In this document: one piece after another, positions 24,838 to 34,057 of the stretch
Layout: each line of letters starts with the position of its first letter
Position numbering within the stretch: the first letter of the stretch is position 1
Source: Chryseobacterium sp. 3008163
GTDB taxonomy: Bacteria > Bacteroidota > Bacteroidia > Flavobacteriales > Weeksellaceae
Reading direction: 5' to 3'
NCBI RefSeq assembly: GCF_003669035.1
Contig: NZ_CP033070.1
Coordinates: 868,001-932,000, forward strand
Length of the DNA: 64,000 nucleotides
The notes under the pieces: generated by a model
What the model was told of the DNA's origin: nothing
The model's database searches: none
What the model saw: only the letters and a program-made list of their open reading frames with translations
Position numbers and translations under genes: made by a program

Positions 24838-27800
24838 ATGGAAAAAAAATACATATCCGATCTTAAAGCTCAGTTCATAGATACGTACCAAAAAGTTATG
24901 ATAGAAAATGGTGCAAACCCAGCACCAAGAGCCGTATTCAGAAAACAACATGGTGTAATACATGGAGAATTAAGTTTAACCAATAGCTTACCGGTTGAAA
25001 AATTAGTAGGTGATCTTGGTTTCTTTGGAATTAAAGATAATTTCAAGTGTGTACTGCGTTTTTCAAGTGATACAGCCCCTAAAAAAACAGATGTAAAGTC
25101 TACCATTGGTTTGGGTTTAAAGATCTTTGATCTACCGAATAATGCTGAAGGGTTTGGTGGAGCAAATACAGACTTTATATTTCAAAATATTGATGTGTTT
25201 TTTGCTCAAAATGCACAACAAATGGTAGAATTCACTCAAATTTCCTCTTCTGGTGATATCAACCAATTAAATGAATATTATAGAGAAAACAAAGAATTGA
25301 AACGTATTTTAGACCAAATGGAAAAATACGAAGACAGTTGTTTAACTACTGCATACTACACTATAATACCATTCCGATTAGGTGAAAAACATATGATAAA
25401 ACTACGGCTTAAACCAGCAGTTGAAGAAAATTTCCCTGTCATCATGAAGCAGAAAGACTATCTAGCTAAAGATTTACAGCAAAAATTATCTAATAATTCT
25501 TACCAATTTATTCTTGAAGGACAGATTAAAGAGATCGATGAAAAAATAGCAGATAATCTACAATTAAAATGGGATGAAAGTTTTATTGAAATTGGTAGAT
25601 TAATCCTTCCCAAACAAGATTTGAATCTGATTGGAGTAAAAGAACTTGGTGATCATATTAATTTTAATTGTTGGCGTATAAATTCATTAAACCAACCTCT
25701 GGGTAGTATTGCTGAAGCAAGAAGAGATGTTTACAAATATGGTGCAGAAACGAGATACAGTGCTAATGGTTTAGAGTTCAGAGAACCTCAAGGAGAAATT
25801 TGCCCTTTTCATGCGCAAAATAAAGACGAAAAAATAGTTGACCACGAAATTGTGAGTGCGGCAATATATCCTTCAATAGGCATTATGCGTGTAGGAAATA
25901 GTGATGAGTACTATATAGGGCCACAAGTTCCAGAACCCATAATGTCAAATGATCTTTCTTTTTATAGAGATAGAGAAGGCAAAATTAAAAGACAAGCAGC
26001 AGAATTTAGAATATATGGTCTGAATATTAAAGGAGAAGTTGTAAAAGAACTTACCCATCCTGATATTAAAGACAAAGTTGAAATTAGCTGGTCTTGCCAT
26101 TTAGCTAACCAAAAAGCAGCTTGGTATCAATTTAATCTTGCATTAGATATTCCGGAAGCAAATGAAGATGAATATAAATTTTCATTTAAAAGAAATTCTG
26201 ATGTCTTGGATCGTATGAGTCTTGTTATTGATGGAGGTATAAAAATTATAAATAGTAAATCAATCAGCAAATCAGCAAAATTTGGAGGGAAGTTTTTAAA
26301 AAATACAGAAGTTTATCTTGGAGAAATATTTTTCGATAAGACTTCATCAAATTCCAAAAGATTACATGTACTTGGAGGTAAAGGTATATCTAAAAGTGTT
26401 AAAAATGAAATTGCTTTAGATTTTGCAAATAATGATGGTTGGTATGATGATACCTCTGATGGACCGGTAACAGCCATTGTAAAATTCAATAATAAGGAAA
26501 TTAATGTAAAACCAGCTTGGGTAATTTGTGCACCTCCAGATTATGCGCCTATGCAACAATCAGTACGAACAGTCTGGGATTTAATGAGAGATTTATCTGT
26601 AAGAGAGCTCAACTTGCCTGCTCCAATTAGTCCTTCATTCTCTTATGATATATTTCCCATCTTTAAGAGAATGACAGAACTACAATGGGTAAACAAAGGT
26701 TTTTTAACTACTTTTGGGTTTAATGGAGCTTATAATTTCAATGAAAATATATGGATTGAAAAATTAAGAGACGGAACAATGAATAACTTAGAATTCAGAA
26801 GACAAATGTTTAATCAGTTTAGGCAATTTGATCTCCCGGGTTCTCAATCTCCAGCTTTATGGCCTTGGTTATATGGAGATGCTACGGAAATAGTAGGAAG
26901 CGGAAGCCCTAGACAGCATAGTACACTTACAAATTTGCAAATCAAAATGTTGCAGCAATGGGTAGATGGCAATTTTATTGACGATTGGGATAAATATAAA
27001 ACCAATTATATTAATCCTAAACCTTTAGATAAATATCCTGTAGAAGAGCAGGCTGATTTACTTACAAGAGCTGCTTTAGATTTTTGTTTAGCAGATGCTT
27101 TCCATCCAGGTTGCGAAATGACATGGCCGATAAGAATATCTTCTATGTATGATTCTCCTTTTAGATTGAAATTTGATAGAGATAATCTTATTAAAGACAA
27201 TCTTGATTACGGTCCTTTTATAGATCAAACGTTACTTAATAAAATAGTTAACCCTTTCGAATTTCAAGTTGCAGGTGGTATAACACGTTGGATGGCTATT
27301 CCTTGGCAAACAGATACAGCCTCTTGTAAAGACGGATACGACAGTTCATATGACTCTTATATTCCAACATTTTGGCCAGCACGAGTGCCTAATGAAATTA
27401 TTACTTACAAGCAATTTAAAGCTTTACAAGAAAAACAAGGAAATCCAGAAGAGCAATTAGAGATATTTAATCAACGTTTTGAGTGGTTAGAAGATTTACC
27501 GGGTAAACCCACCATTTATTCCCCATATCAAGAGATTATTAATAAAATGATTACTCATTTTGATTCTGTGGGCACAGTGTTACCTATGAAATTAGACGAA
27601 ACAAATACGAATAATGATAACACTAAAGTTCCAGATACGGTACAAGTTGCTTTAACCAGCTCATACACTAAAATTATAAATATCATTTTAAAAGAGACCA
27701 GACAAAATCTAATAGATAATGTCGCAAAAGATAAGGTAATTGAAATAATATCAGATAATGTATTAAATTCTTCCAGATTACAAATTGACGAAGATCTAAA

Positions 27801-27957
27801 AAAAGAAGCGGAGCATATATTAAATAACTCAGAAGCATTAGAAAATCTACTGTCAAAAGTTCAAGAAATGAATGAAAATTTACAAATAGAATATGTTAAA
27901 CCAAATGAAAAAATAGTAACTATTCATGAAAGATTTAGAAGACGTTTTAATTCTTAA
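24838..27957 (+). CDS. Catalase-like haem domain fused to LodA-like CTQ (cysteine tryptophylquinone) oxidase
   Basis: 1039 residues, no signal peptide. Residues ~1-325 look like the catalase-related y4iL/SrpA type: FRKQHGVIHGELSL (His38/42), CVLRFSSDTAPKK, and a haem-Tyr candidate in EARRDVYKYGAETR (Tyr299). From ~340, AAIYPSIGIMRVGNSDEYYI opens a LodA/GoxA-like amino-acid oxidase domain (VICAPPDYAP; WPWLYGD; AFHPGCE; MAIPWQTDTASC; FWPARVPNEI). The LodA quinone is built from a Cys and a Trp with an Asp four residues before the Cys; here Asp826, Cys830 and Trp883 fit. LodA-type enzymes oxidise amino groups and release ammonia and H2O2. LodB-like gene next, 2 nt away. The fusion suggests that peroxide made by one half is used or destroyed by the other. 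Confidence 0.82.
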   Translation: MEKKYISDLKAQFIDTYQKVMIENGANPAPRAVFRKQHGVIHGELSLTNSLPVEKLVGDLGFFGIKDNFKCVLRFSSDTAPKKTDVKSTIGLGLKIFDLPNNAEGFGGANTDFIFQNIDVFFAQNAQQMVEFTQISSSGDINQLNEYYRENKELKRILDQMEKYEDSCLTTAYYTIIPFRLGEKHMIKLRLKPAVEENFPVIMKQKDYLAKDLQQKLSNNSYQFILEGQIKEIDEKIADNLQLKWDESFIEIGRLILPKQDLNLIGVKELGDHINFNCWRINSLNQPLGSIAEARRDVYKYGAETRYSANGLEFREPQGEICPFHAQNKDEKIVDHEIVSAAIYPSIGIMRVGNSDEYYIGPQVPEPIMSNDLSFYRDREGKIKRQAAEFRIYGLNIKGEVVKELTHPDIKDKVEISWSCHLANQKAAWYQFNLALDIPEANEDEYKFSFKRNSDVLDRMSLVIDGGIKIINSKSISKSAKFGGKFLKNTEVYLGEIFFDKTSSNSKRLHVLGGKGISKSVKNEIALDFANNDGWYDDTSDGPVTAIVKFNNKEINVKPAWVICAPPDYAPMQQSVRTVWDLMRDLSVRELNLPAPISPSFSYDIFPIFKRMTELQWVNKGFLTTFGFNGAYNFNENIWIEKLRDGTMNNLEFRRQMFNQFRQFDLPGSQSPALWPWLYGDATEIVGSGSPRQHSTLTNLQIKMLQQWVDGNFIDDWDKYKTNYINPKPLDKYPVEEQADLLTRAALDFCLADAFHPGCEMTWPIRISSMYDSPFRLKFDRDNLIKDNLDYGPFIDQTLLNKIVNPFEFQVAGGITRWMAIPWQTDTASCKDGYDSSYDSYIPTFWPARVPNEIITYKQFKALQEKQGNPEEQLEIFNQRFEWLEDLPGKPTIYSPYQEIINKMITHFDSVGTVLPMKLDETNTNNDNTKVPDTVQVALTSSYTKIINIILKETRQNLIDNVAKDKVIEIISDNVLNSSRLQIDEDLKKEAEHILNNSEALENLLSKVQEMNENLQIEYVKPNEKIVTIHERFRRRFNS

Positions 27958-27959
27958 TA

Positions 27960-29081
27960 ATGAATAACTATTTTGACATTATAATTATTGGAGGAGGTAT
28001 AGCAGGGTGTATCGCTGCTATGCACCTCCATCCTTTTTATAAAATTTTAGTCATTGAAAAACCAGAAAACACAAATGTTTTACATGGGGAAACTTTAGTT
28101 GCATCTAGTAAACGTATTTTTAGTGAATTAGGAATTGATATTGATGCAATAATGCAAAATCCATTGATTGGTAAACCTACAATTGGTATGCAATCATATT
28201 GGGGAACCCCTCATCCCATCATGCAAGATAGTATACAGAATCCTGAAGGTCACGGCTGGTCTATCGATAAGAATAATTTTGTAAATGAATTACAAAAAAT
28301 AACAAGCGAGCGAGGTATTAAGATCATTAGAGAAAATATCATTAGTGTTGTAGAAGAGTCTCAACAATGGGCTTTGATCACAAAGACCAAGGAGGGTTTT
28401 GAAAATAATTATCAAGCTAAATTTATCATAGATGCTTCAGGACGTAGAAGTTTGATGGCTCAAAAAATGAACATTAAGCATCTCAAAAAAGATCAACTTA
28501 TTGGAATTCATGGAAGTATATACATCCCAACTCTAAAAGAACTTTCTACAATCTATACTGTTGAAAATGGATGGTGGTATATTGCTAAACTACCTAATAA
28601 TAAACACTTGATCAGTTTCTTTACAGATTCCGACTTATGCGATAAAAAGTTGACAAAAGATGGAGAATTTTTTAAAAATTATTTTTTAGCTGAAAAAGAT
28701 TTAATTAAAATTTTAGAAATTAAAGAAGAAATATTAGATTATGAATTTTTAGGTACAAAAGCATCACATTCGTCCTATCTTAAATTTCCAATACAATCGA
28801 ATTGGATAGCAATTGGAGATGCATGTTTAACCTTTGATCCATTATCCTCTCAAGGAATGTTTAATGCTTTAGCAATGGCCGCACAATACTCCAAATTGAT
28901 AATTAAATCGAATGTAGTTCATACCTTATCACGAAACATTAAAAATGCATTTATAGCAGAATACAATCGTATTGCCGAAAATATTTGGTCTCGTTATGAA
29001 TATCATCATTACATCTATTACAAGATGGAAAAAAGATGGCCAAACCAATTATTTTGGAATAGGCGTCACTATCTTAAATAA
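27960..29081 (+). CDS. LodB-like FAD-dependent oxidoreductase (quinone cofactor maturation)
   Basis: 373 residues. An N-terminal dinucleotide fold IIIIGGGIAGCIAAMHL, and a second FAD motif IGDACLTFDPLSSQGMFNAL of the aromatic hydroxylase/tryptophan halogenase superfamily. LodB proteins are needed to hydroxylate the Trp that becomes tryptophylquinone in LodA. The gene starts 2 nt after the LodA-like stop, the usual lodA-lodB order, which strengthens both calls. It is probably cytoplasmic and acts on the oxidase before any export. The C-terminal sequence (NRIAENIWSRYEYHHYIYY) is rich in aromatics. Other flavin monooxygenase roles cannot be excluded. Confidence 0.82.
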   Translation: MNNYFDIIIIGGGIAGCIAAMHLHPFYKILVIEKPENTNVLHGETLVASSKRIFSELGIDIDAIMQNPLIGKPTIGMQSYWGTPHPIMQDSIQNPEGHGWSIDKNNFVNELQKITSERGIKIIRENIISVVEESQQWALITKTKEGFENNYQAKFIIDASGRRSLMAQKMNIKHLKKDQLIGIHGSIYIPTLKELSTIYTVENGWWYIAKLPNNKHLISFFTDSDLCDKKLTKDGEFFKNYFLAEKDLIKILEIKEEILDYEFLGTKASHSSYLKFPIQSNWIAIGDACLTFDPLSSQGMFNALAMAAQYSKLIIKSNVVHTLSRNIKNAFIAEYNRIAENIWSRYEYHHYIYYKMEKRWPNQLFWNRRHYLK

Positions 29082-29294
29082 GCACTATTGATGAAATTGA
29101 GTTATGAGATTTACTTAAAATTAATTCTAATTGGACGCTAAATTAGTACATCCAGTACCAGATAAATTTTATTTGTTTATAATTTTACACGACAATCGAA
29201 GTAAACTAAAGCCTAATAAGTCAACATCAATTATTTCAAATGTTTAAAATTATATTGCAAAAAACTTTATAACTACAAAAAATTAATAATAGTC

Positions 29295-29406
29295 AATTCT
29301 TGTTTAATTTGGCTTAATCGAACCAAATCATCGATAAAAGTGTTTGAAGATACGCTCGTCTTGGTCACAAGACCGACATTTGAAGTTTTTCCACTTCTTT
29401 GTCGGT
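29295..29406 (+). repeat. ~70-nt dispersed repeat, copy C, with hairpin
   Basis: Core 29295-29369. The hairpin has an outer stem ACCGACA (29372-29378) / TGTCGGT (29400-29406) and an inner stem GAAGT / ACTTC, followed by a T run. It is the right member of the pair that brackets the redox island and is followed immediately by a recombinase C-terminal remnant. The ~210 nt between the LodB-like stop and the core hold no recognisable gene. Confidence 0.8.
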
Positions 29407-29415
29407 TTTTTCATT

Positions 29416-29580
29416 TCATAACCCACTGTTATAGTGATAGATACATTGGGCAACGATATTCATTTTAGGTGTTTGAAAACTTTTTCCGTTAAATTCAACT
29501 TTTTGAGGAAATATCAAACACCCTATGGTTCTTTGTGTTTGCAAATCACCCTGCTGGTGGAGGTTTAAGGTAATAATAGT
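29416..29580 (-). pseudogene. C-terminal remnant of a serine recombinase
   Basis: The minus strand reads HQQGDLQTQRTIGCLIFPQK then VEFNGKSFQTPKMNIVAQ and stops at 29416-29418. This matches the end of the decayed recombinase at 52.4 kb (EHGDLLTKRTIGCFIFP) and the usual G-x-IFPxKxxFDG C-terminal motif of large serine recombinases. About 55 codons remain and the rest of the gene is gone. It sits at the same distance from repeat C as the corresponding sequence does from repeat D. Confidence 0.75.
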
Positions 29581-29592
29581 TTTTCCGGAAGG

Positions 29593-30255
29593 ATGTATAG
29601 GTTCAAAAATATATCGCCTTTTAATCTTACGCTTAAGGCTTCAGATGGGAATACTTTGAGGTCAGACGTATCTTCGTCTAGTACATTAGTTATTTCTAGT
29701 GGTGTTTATGTTGAATTGGTCAATAATAATAATAATAATAATACTGGTGGAACTTGGGATGTTTCCTTCTCTGCATTTCCAAAACCCACTGATTATCAAC
29801 CTTATGTTACACAGGTTCCCATTCCTCCCACAACATCATCAGGGATTCCGGATTGGACGAATCATATGAATACAAATTATGATTCTGGAATTCCTTCTGA
29901 TACATGGTGGGTTTTAGAAAAGAAAACTACTCAATCTAGTCATACAGCAGCTCAACATGGAGCAAGCAGAGTTACAGTAATTTATGAATATCAAGGAGCT
30001 CCGTTTGACATTACGAAAACATACCCAGTTCTGACTACTGTTGCTAGTATACCAACAATTGGATCAAAGAATATGAATTCCTTACAAGGAGATTATGGTG
30101 TATATTCAGCATCTGTTGTCAGTCTTCAAAATGATGCGACCTCAGGAAAAACAAGGCTTACTGTTACAATTGCACTGATGAGTGAAGTAGATCCTGCATC
30201 TGATTATTGGGATGATGTTTCTCTAAATATTTCCTTACTAAAAAAAATGAATTAG
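29593..30255 (+). CDS. Unrecognised 220-residue protein with poly-Asn tract
   Basis: Begins MYRFKNISPFNLTLKASDGN. Beta-rich, Ser/Thr-rich, with no signal peptide, membrane segment or Cys. An (AAT)7 run at 29722-29742 encodes seven Asn. No family recognised. It begins about 13 nt past a truncated recombinase remnant and stands alone, so it may be cargo of a former mobile element. The coding call rests on length and balanced composition; it could be a structural or small-molecule-binding beta protein, but nothing in the sequence decides this. Confidence 0.6.
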   Translation: MYRFKNISPFNLTLKASDGNTLRSDVSSSSTLVISSGVYVELVNNNNNNNTGGTWDVSFSAFPKPTDYQPYVTQVPIPPTTSSGIPDWTNHMNTNYDSGIPSDTWWVLEKKTTQSSHTAAQHGASRVTVIYEYQGAPFDITKTYPVLTTVASIPTIGSKNMNSLQGDYGVYSASVVSLQNDATSGKTRLTVTIALMSEVDPASDYWDDVSLNISLLKKMN

Positions 30256-31102
30256 ATTTTAAACGATTATAATGTTAAATTGTCACTATATACTTTTTAA
30301 GTACAAGAGAAAAACTGTAACACGTTAAGATTCATTTTCTTGATTTAACCATCAAACTCTTTACAAAAATCATCAATTTGTATAAAAACATTTGTAATTT
30401 GGTCTTTCAAATCCATAGCAGTAATTCGTTTAAATATTTGAATTTCAGAAACTTAAATATACGAATTATTGCTATTTTACACAAATTTCATTTTCTATTC
30501 TTATCCCGAACTCAGGTTAGTTGAGTTAATCCGAACAACTTCTTTGCGTATTCACTTAATATCTATAGGGTTTTAATTTCAATACATTTATTTGTAATAT
30601 CATATTCCAAATAAATTCTATTTTGAATTACAAATGGACAAAGAACAATAAAATTTTCATATTCATGTTGTTTTTCAAATTTAAAATGAGATTATTTAAT
30701 AATTAAACGACCTCTTTTATTGGATATTATGTGAACTTCATTCACATGCAAATGTCCAACAAACGAAATAGATAGATTATTAAATTTCGGTGACAATATA
30801 CTTGAATGTACCAAATTATATCTTTGTATAAAATATGGTGTTAATATATTTGAATGTACATAGTCAGAACTGATTAAAACCACGAATTATACTTCATAAA
30901 TGTTACTTAGTATTTAGTAAATTAAATTAAAGCTCATTTTGTTATAGCTGGTACACCAAAGTATATTGTTATCTAATAAAAATAGTGGAATTAAAATTTG
31001 GAGTATTTTATTTTAAAAGGCAAAGTGAAATACATTTTTACAAAGTGCAAAAACCACTATTTTTTTTTATAGAACTAATGGATGCGCAAGAAGAATTTAA
31101 TG
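30256..31102. other. AT-rich intergenic region with repeat cluster II
   Basis: No convincing gene in ~850 nt. Short open frames occur on both strands without family resemblance. The only structure is the GGTACA-type repeat cluster listed separately at 30786-30970. Confidence 0.55.
30786..30970. repeat. GGTACAnT..AAGTATAT repeat cluster II
   Basis: Three motif copies: inverted ATATACTTGAATGTACC near 30788, inverted ATATATTTGAATGTAC near 30846, and direct GGTACACCAAAGTATAT near 30952. The ~65 nt before the direct copy (30883 onward) matches that before the first copy of cluster I (from 1964), apart from a small duplication of TTAGTA. So the repeat unit is larger than the motif and is present at two places 29 kb apart. 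Confidence 0.55.
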
Positions 31103-31411
31103 TTATCCGCACTTTATCGTAAAAATACCGTGAATATAAAACATCACAAATCCTATCAAAATGATAAACCTATCTATCAAATTGGAAGGGTCTATTATGT
31201 TAGAAAATTTTTTAAACACATATGAATACTTTATAATAGGGCGTTTGTTTACATTTTTTCTTTTTCGGCTGGTAGTTTGATTCTTTTTATTATAAAATAA
31301 ATTCATAATGAAAATTTCAAACGGAACTCCGAAGATTAAACCTTGGAATATTTTACTAAGCCTATATGGTTTTATAATTATTACAACCATCATCGTTAAA
31401 ACTTTCAACAA
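31103..31411 (-). CDS. Possible small membrane protein
   Basis: 102 codons without a stop in AT-rich DNA. Two hydrophobic stretches (residues ~4-40 and ~82-98, FIILIGFVMFYIHGIF) flank a very basic middle (KKNQTTSRKRKNVNKR). It stands divergent from kup. No family recognised, and chance is possible; its membrane-protein-like layout and position before a transporter are the only support. Confidence 0.35.
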   Translation of the reverse strand: MLKVLTMMVVIIIKPYRLSKIFQGLIFGVPFEIFIMNLFYNKKNQTTSRKRKNVNKRPIIKYSYVFKKFSNIIDPSNLIDRFIILIGFVMFYIHGIFTIKCG

Positions 31412-31530
31412 CTAAAATCATAATAATGAATTATTAAGAAACCAAAAAGCTTTCAAGAAGCACCTAATATTCTGAGCGATTATACCCTGCATTACAAATA
31501 TATTTTAAAACAATTTTAGTAATTACATTG

Positions 31531-31538
31531 TAAATTTG
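31531..31538 (+). promoter_or_regulatory. Candidate -7 promoter box of kup
   Basis: TAAATTTG matches TAnnTTTG exactly and lies 24 nt before the ATG at 31563. It overlaps a possible TTG start at 31536, which makes that earlier start unlikely. Confidence 0.45.
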
Positions 31539-31562
31539 ACTTATTTTGTAGCAAAACATATC

Positions 31563-33518
31563 ATGACTGGACAAAATAGCTCAGATTTTCACAAAAAAAT
31601 ATCTCTTGCTGGATCATTAATTGCCATAGGTATCGTATTTGGGGACATTGGCACCTCGCCTTTATACACCTTAAATGCAGTTTTTCATCATAAAATTATC
31701 ACTGAAGTTATTGCCCTTGGTAGCTTAAGCTGTATTTTTTGGACACTCCTTTTCCAGACCACCATAAAATATGTCCTCATTACTCTGCAGGCTGATAATA
31801 AAGGCGAAGGAGGTATTTTTTCTCTATATGCTTTAGTCAGAAGATACAGTGGAAAGTGGCTTGTTTTTATCGCAATGGCTGGTGGAGCATTTTTAATGGC
31901 AGATGGAATTATTACACCGCCAATTTCAGTAGCCTCTGCCGTAGAAGGCGTTCAGGCGGTTATTCCTGGATTTAATACAGTTCCGGTAATTATCGGAATT
32001 TTAATTGCTTTATTTCTGTTCCAACAATTTGGAACGGATAAAATCGGTAAGGTATTTGGTCCGGCAATGGTAATCTGGTTTGGCTTTATTGGCGTTTTAG
32101 GTGCAATGGCTTTGAGCAATAACTGGGATGTTTTAAAAGCATTAAATCCTTATTATGCTTATCAGATGCTGGTCAATGAACCGAAAGGATTCTGGCTTTT
32201 GGGAAGTATCTTTCTTTGTACCACCGGTGCTGAAGCTTTGTACAGCGATATGGGACACGCTGGGAGAAACAATATTAGAATTTCCTGGATCTTTATAAAA
32301 ATTGCTTTGGTTTTGAGCTATGCCGGGCAAACAACCTGGCTTTTAAATCACGTGGGCGAAGAAGTAGGTGACCTGAGTCCTTTTTATCATATCGTTCCGC
32401 CATCTATATTCTGGCTCGCTTTAGTGATCGCAACTTTGGCAACTATTATTGCTTCACAAGCCCTAATTAGCGGCTGTTTCACTTTAATCAATGAGGCAAT
32501 AAGACTTAATATCTGGCCTAAACATTTAGTATTATTTCCGAGTAATGTAAAAGGTCAATTATACATTCCGGCAATTAACTGGTTCCTGATGTGTGGCTGT
32601 GTAGGAATGGTTTTATATTTCAAGGAAAGCACTAAAATGGAGGCCGCATTTGGCCTAAGCGTTACACTTACAATGTTGATGAGTACCCTACTCATAAATG
32701 CCTATCTAAGGATAAAAAGAGTTCCTATGATCCTGAATGTACTCATTACTGGTATTTTTTTAACCGTGGAAATAAGTTTCTTAATCGCTAACCTTCAGAA
32801 AGTAAAAGATGGCGGCTGGATCACTTTGTTGATTGGTTTTTCATTATTCAGTATAATGTATATTTGGTGGAGGGGAAGACAGATAAAATCAGACATTCAA
32901 TCTCTTGTTAAGCTATCTGATTATATTCCGACCCTGAACAGGCTAAGTATAGATGAGAATATGCCAAAATATGCCACAAATCTGGTATACCTTACAACAT
33001 CAAACTCTGAAAAGAAGATTGAAAAAACAATCATCGATTCTATATTAAAAATGGGTTTACCGAAACGAGCAGATATTTATTGGTTTGTTCACGTCAATAT
33101 TCTGGATGAACCTTATGCGCAAAAATATTCTGTGGAAACCATTATTAAAAATGATGTTTATTACATACAATTTGATTTAGGATTTCGTGAAGAGCCTAGA
33201 ATTGGTTATTATTTCAAACAGGTAGTCAGTGATATGATTGAAAAAAATGAAATTGATGTTACCGACTCTTTAGAGCAGGCTTATCAACAAAATAAAATAG
33301 GTGATTTCAAATTTGTAATGATGGACAGTTTTCTTTCTTACGATAATAAAATGCCCCTTTGGAAAAACTTTGTTATGAGATCATATTATAATTTAAGACA
33401 TTTGTCAATAAAAGACCATATTAATTTTGGGCTGGATAAAAGTCATTTAGAAATAGAACAATACCCGCTGGTTGTGGTTCCTTTTGCCCAAAATAAATTA
33501 GAAAGAAAGGAAAGTTAA
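31563..33518 (+). CDS. kup: Kup-type potassium uptake protein
   Basis: 651 residues from the ATG at 31563; a TTG at 31536 in the same frame would add nine but lies in a promoter box. The signature IGIVFGDIGTSPLYTLNAVF opens the first helix, followed by QADNKGEGGIFSLYAL and MADGIITPPISVASAVEG, all hallmarks of the KUP/HAK/KT family. About 12 membrane helices fill residues ~15-450, and a ~200-residue soluble C-terminal domain follows. It imports K+ with H+ at the inner membrane. The length is close to E. coli Kup (622). It is intact, unlike its neighbours. A response-regulator remnant follows. Confidence 0.95.
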   Translation: MTGQNSSDFHKKISLAGSLIAIGIVFGDIGTSPLYTLNAVFHHKIITEVIALGSLSCIFWTLLFQTTIKYVLITLQADNKGEGGIFSLYALVRRYSGKWLVFIAMAGGAFLMADGIITPPISVASAVEGVQAVIPGFNTVPVIIGILIALFLFQQFGTDKIGKVFGPAMVIWFGFIGVLGAMALSNNWDVLKALNPYYAYQMLVNEPKGFWLLGSIFLCTTGAEALYSDMGHAGRNNIRISWIFIKIALVLSYAGQTTWLLNHVGEEVGDLSPFYHIVPPSIFWLALVIATLATIIASQALISGCFTLINEAIRLNIWPKHLVLFPSNVKGQLYIPAINWFLMCGCVGMVLYFKESTKMEAAFGLSVTLTMLMSTLLINAYLRIKRVPMILNVLITGIFLTVEISFLIANLQKVKDGGWITLLIGFSLFSIMYIWWRGRQIKSDIQSLVKLSDYIPTLNRLSIDENMPKYATNLVYLTTSNSEKKIEKTIIDSILKMGLPKRADIYWFVHVNILDEPYAQKYSVETIIKNDVYYIQFDLGFREEPRIGYYFKQVVSDMIEKNEIDVTDSLEQAYQQNKIGDFKFVMMDSFLSYDNKMPLWKNFVMRSYYNLRHLSIKDHINFGLDKSHLEIEQYPLVVVPFAQNKLERKES

Positions 33519-33557
33519 TACAATTTGAAGAGGAAAGACTAATCTCATATTTTCAAG

Positions 33558-33740
33558 ATGAATATATTACTGATAGAAGACGACCAATGAGTAGCCGATC
33601 TTAAAAGGAGAGGATTAGAAGAGCATGGCTTTGATGCTGAACTGGCTGTTGATGGACTTTCAGGAAAGACATTAGCTTTAAATACATCTTAGGATCTTAT
33701 AATTACCGATATCCTGCTACCTGAATTGAATGGTATTATA
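33558..33740 (+). pseudogene. Response-regulator receiver fragment
   Basis: The frame from the ATG at 33558 reads MNILLIEDDQ-stop-VADLKRRGLEEHGFDAELAV ... stop-DLIITDILLPELNG, a recognisable OmpR/KdpE-type receiver with acceptor Asp in ITDILLPELNG, broken by in-frame TGA and TAG and cut off after ~60 codons. These are substitutions, not indels, so this one is truly dead. It is the remains of a two-component gene once placed behind kup. Confidence 0.75.
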
Positions 33741-33790
33741 GACATCAAAATGATAATTTCTAATTCTTTTTATTGTATCATTTTTACTAT

Positions 33791-34057
33791 TTATATAATA
33801 AATTTTTGCTTTTGAGATATTTGGCTCACCACAGAAATCCGCTTCAAGAATCCTATTTTCAGGAATTTATAGATATTGTGAAACTTACTTGAGGTTTGTT
33901 TAGTTTCACTATCAAAAACAATTGAAAATGGTCTGTTAATATTTTTTGGTAAATAGTAATACACATTTTTTGCATTATTGTCATTACAGGATATAAATAA
34001 TAAAATAAAAAGACTATTTATTATATTTATCGATTTTAAGATTTTCTTTCGTAACAT
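33791..34057 (-). CDS. Small lipoprotein, candidate immunity protein of a lost RHS toxin
   Basis: 88 residues. A signal peptide with lipobox (INSLFILLFISC) and a short, basic mature part (~60 residues) with no known family. It starts inside the 3' end of the decayed toxin fragment at 34014-34290, in another frame, just as immunity lipoproteins overlap toxin ends elsewhere in this locus. It may be shortened, since the other two immunity lipoproteins here are about twice as long. Confidence 0.5.
   Translation of the reverse strand: MLRKKILKSINIINSLFILLFISCNDNNAKNVYYYLPKNINRPFSIVFDSETKQTSSKFHNIYKFLKIGFLKRISVVSQISQKQKFII

Noticed and set aside
29305..29330. T-loop-like TTCGATT within an inverted repeat in the 70-nt core (minus strand), hinting at a tRNA or tmRNA attachment site
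   Set aside because: The loop is lost in copies A (TTCTAAT) and D (TTAGATT), and no acceptor stem, anticodon arm or CCA end can be drawn.
30692..30883. 63-codon minus-strand open frame with repeated VHS(N/S)IL segments
   Set aside because: The apparent protein repeat is just the translated GGTACA/AAGTATAT DNA repeat; no family match.
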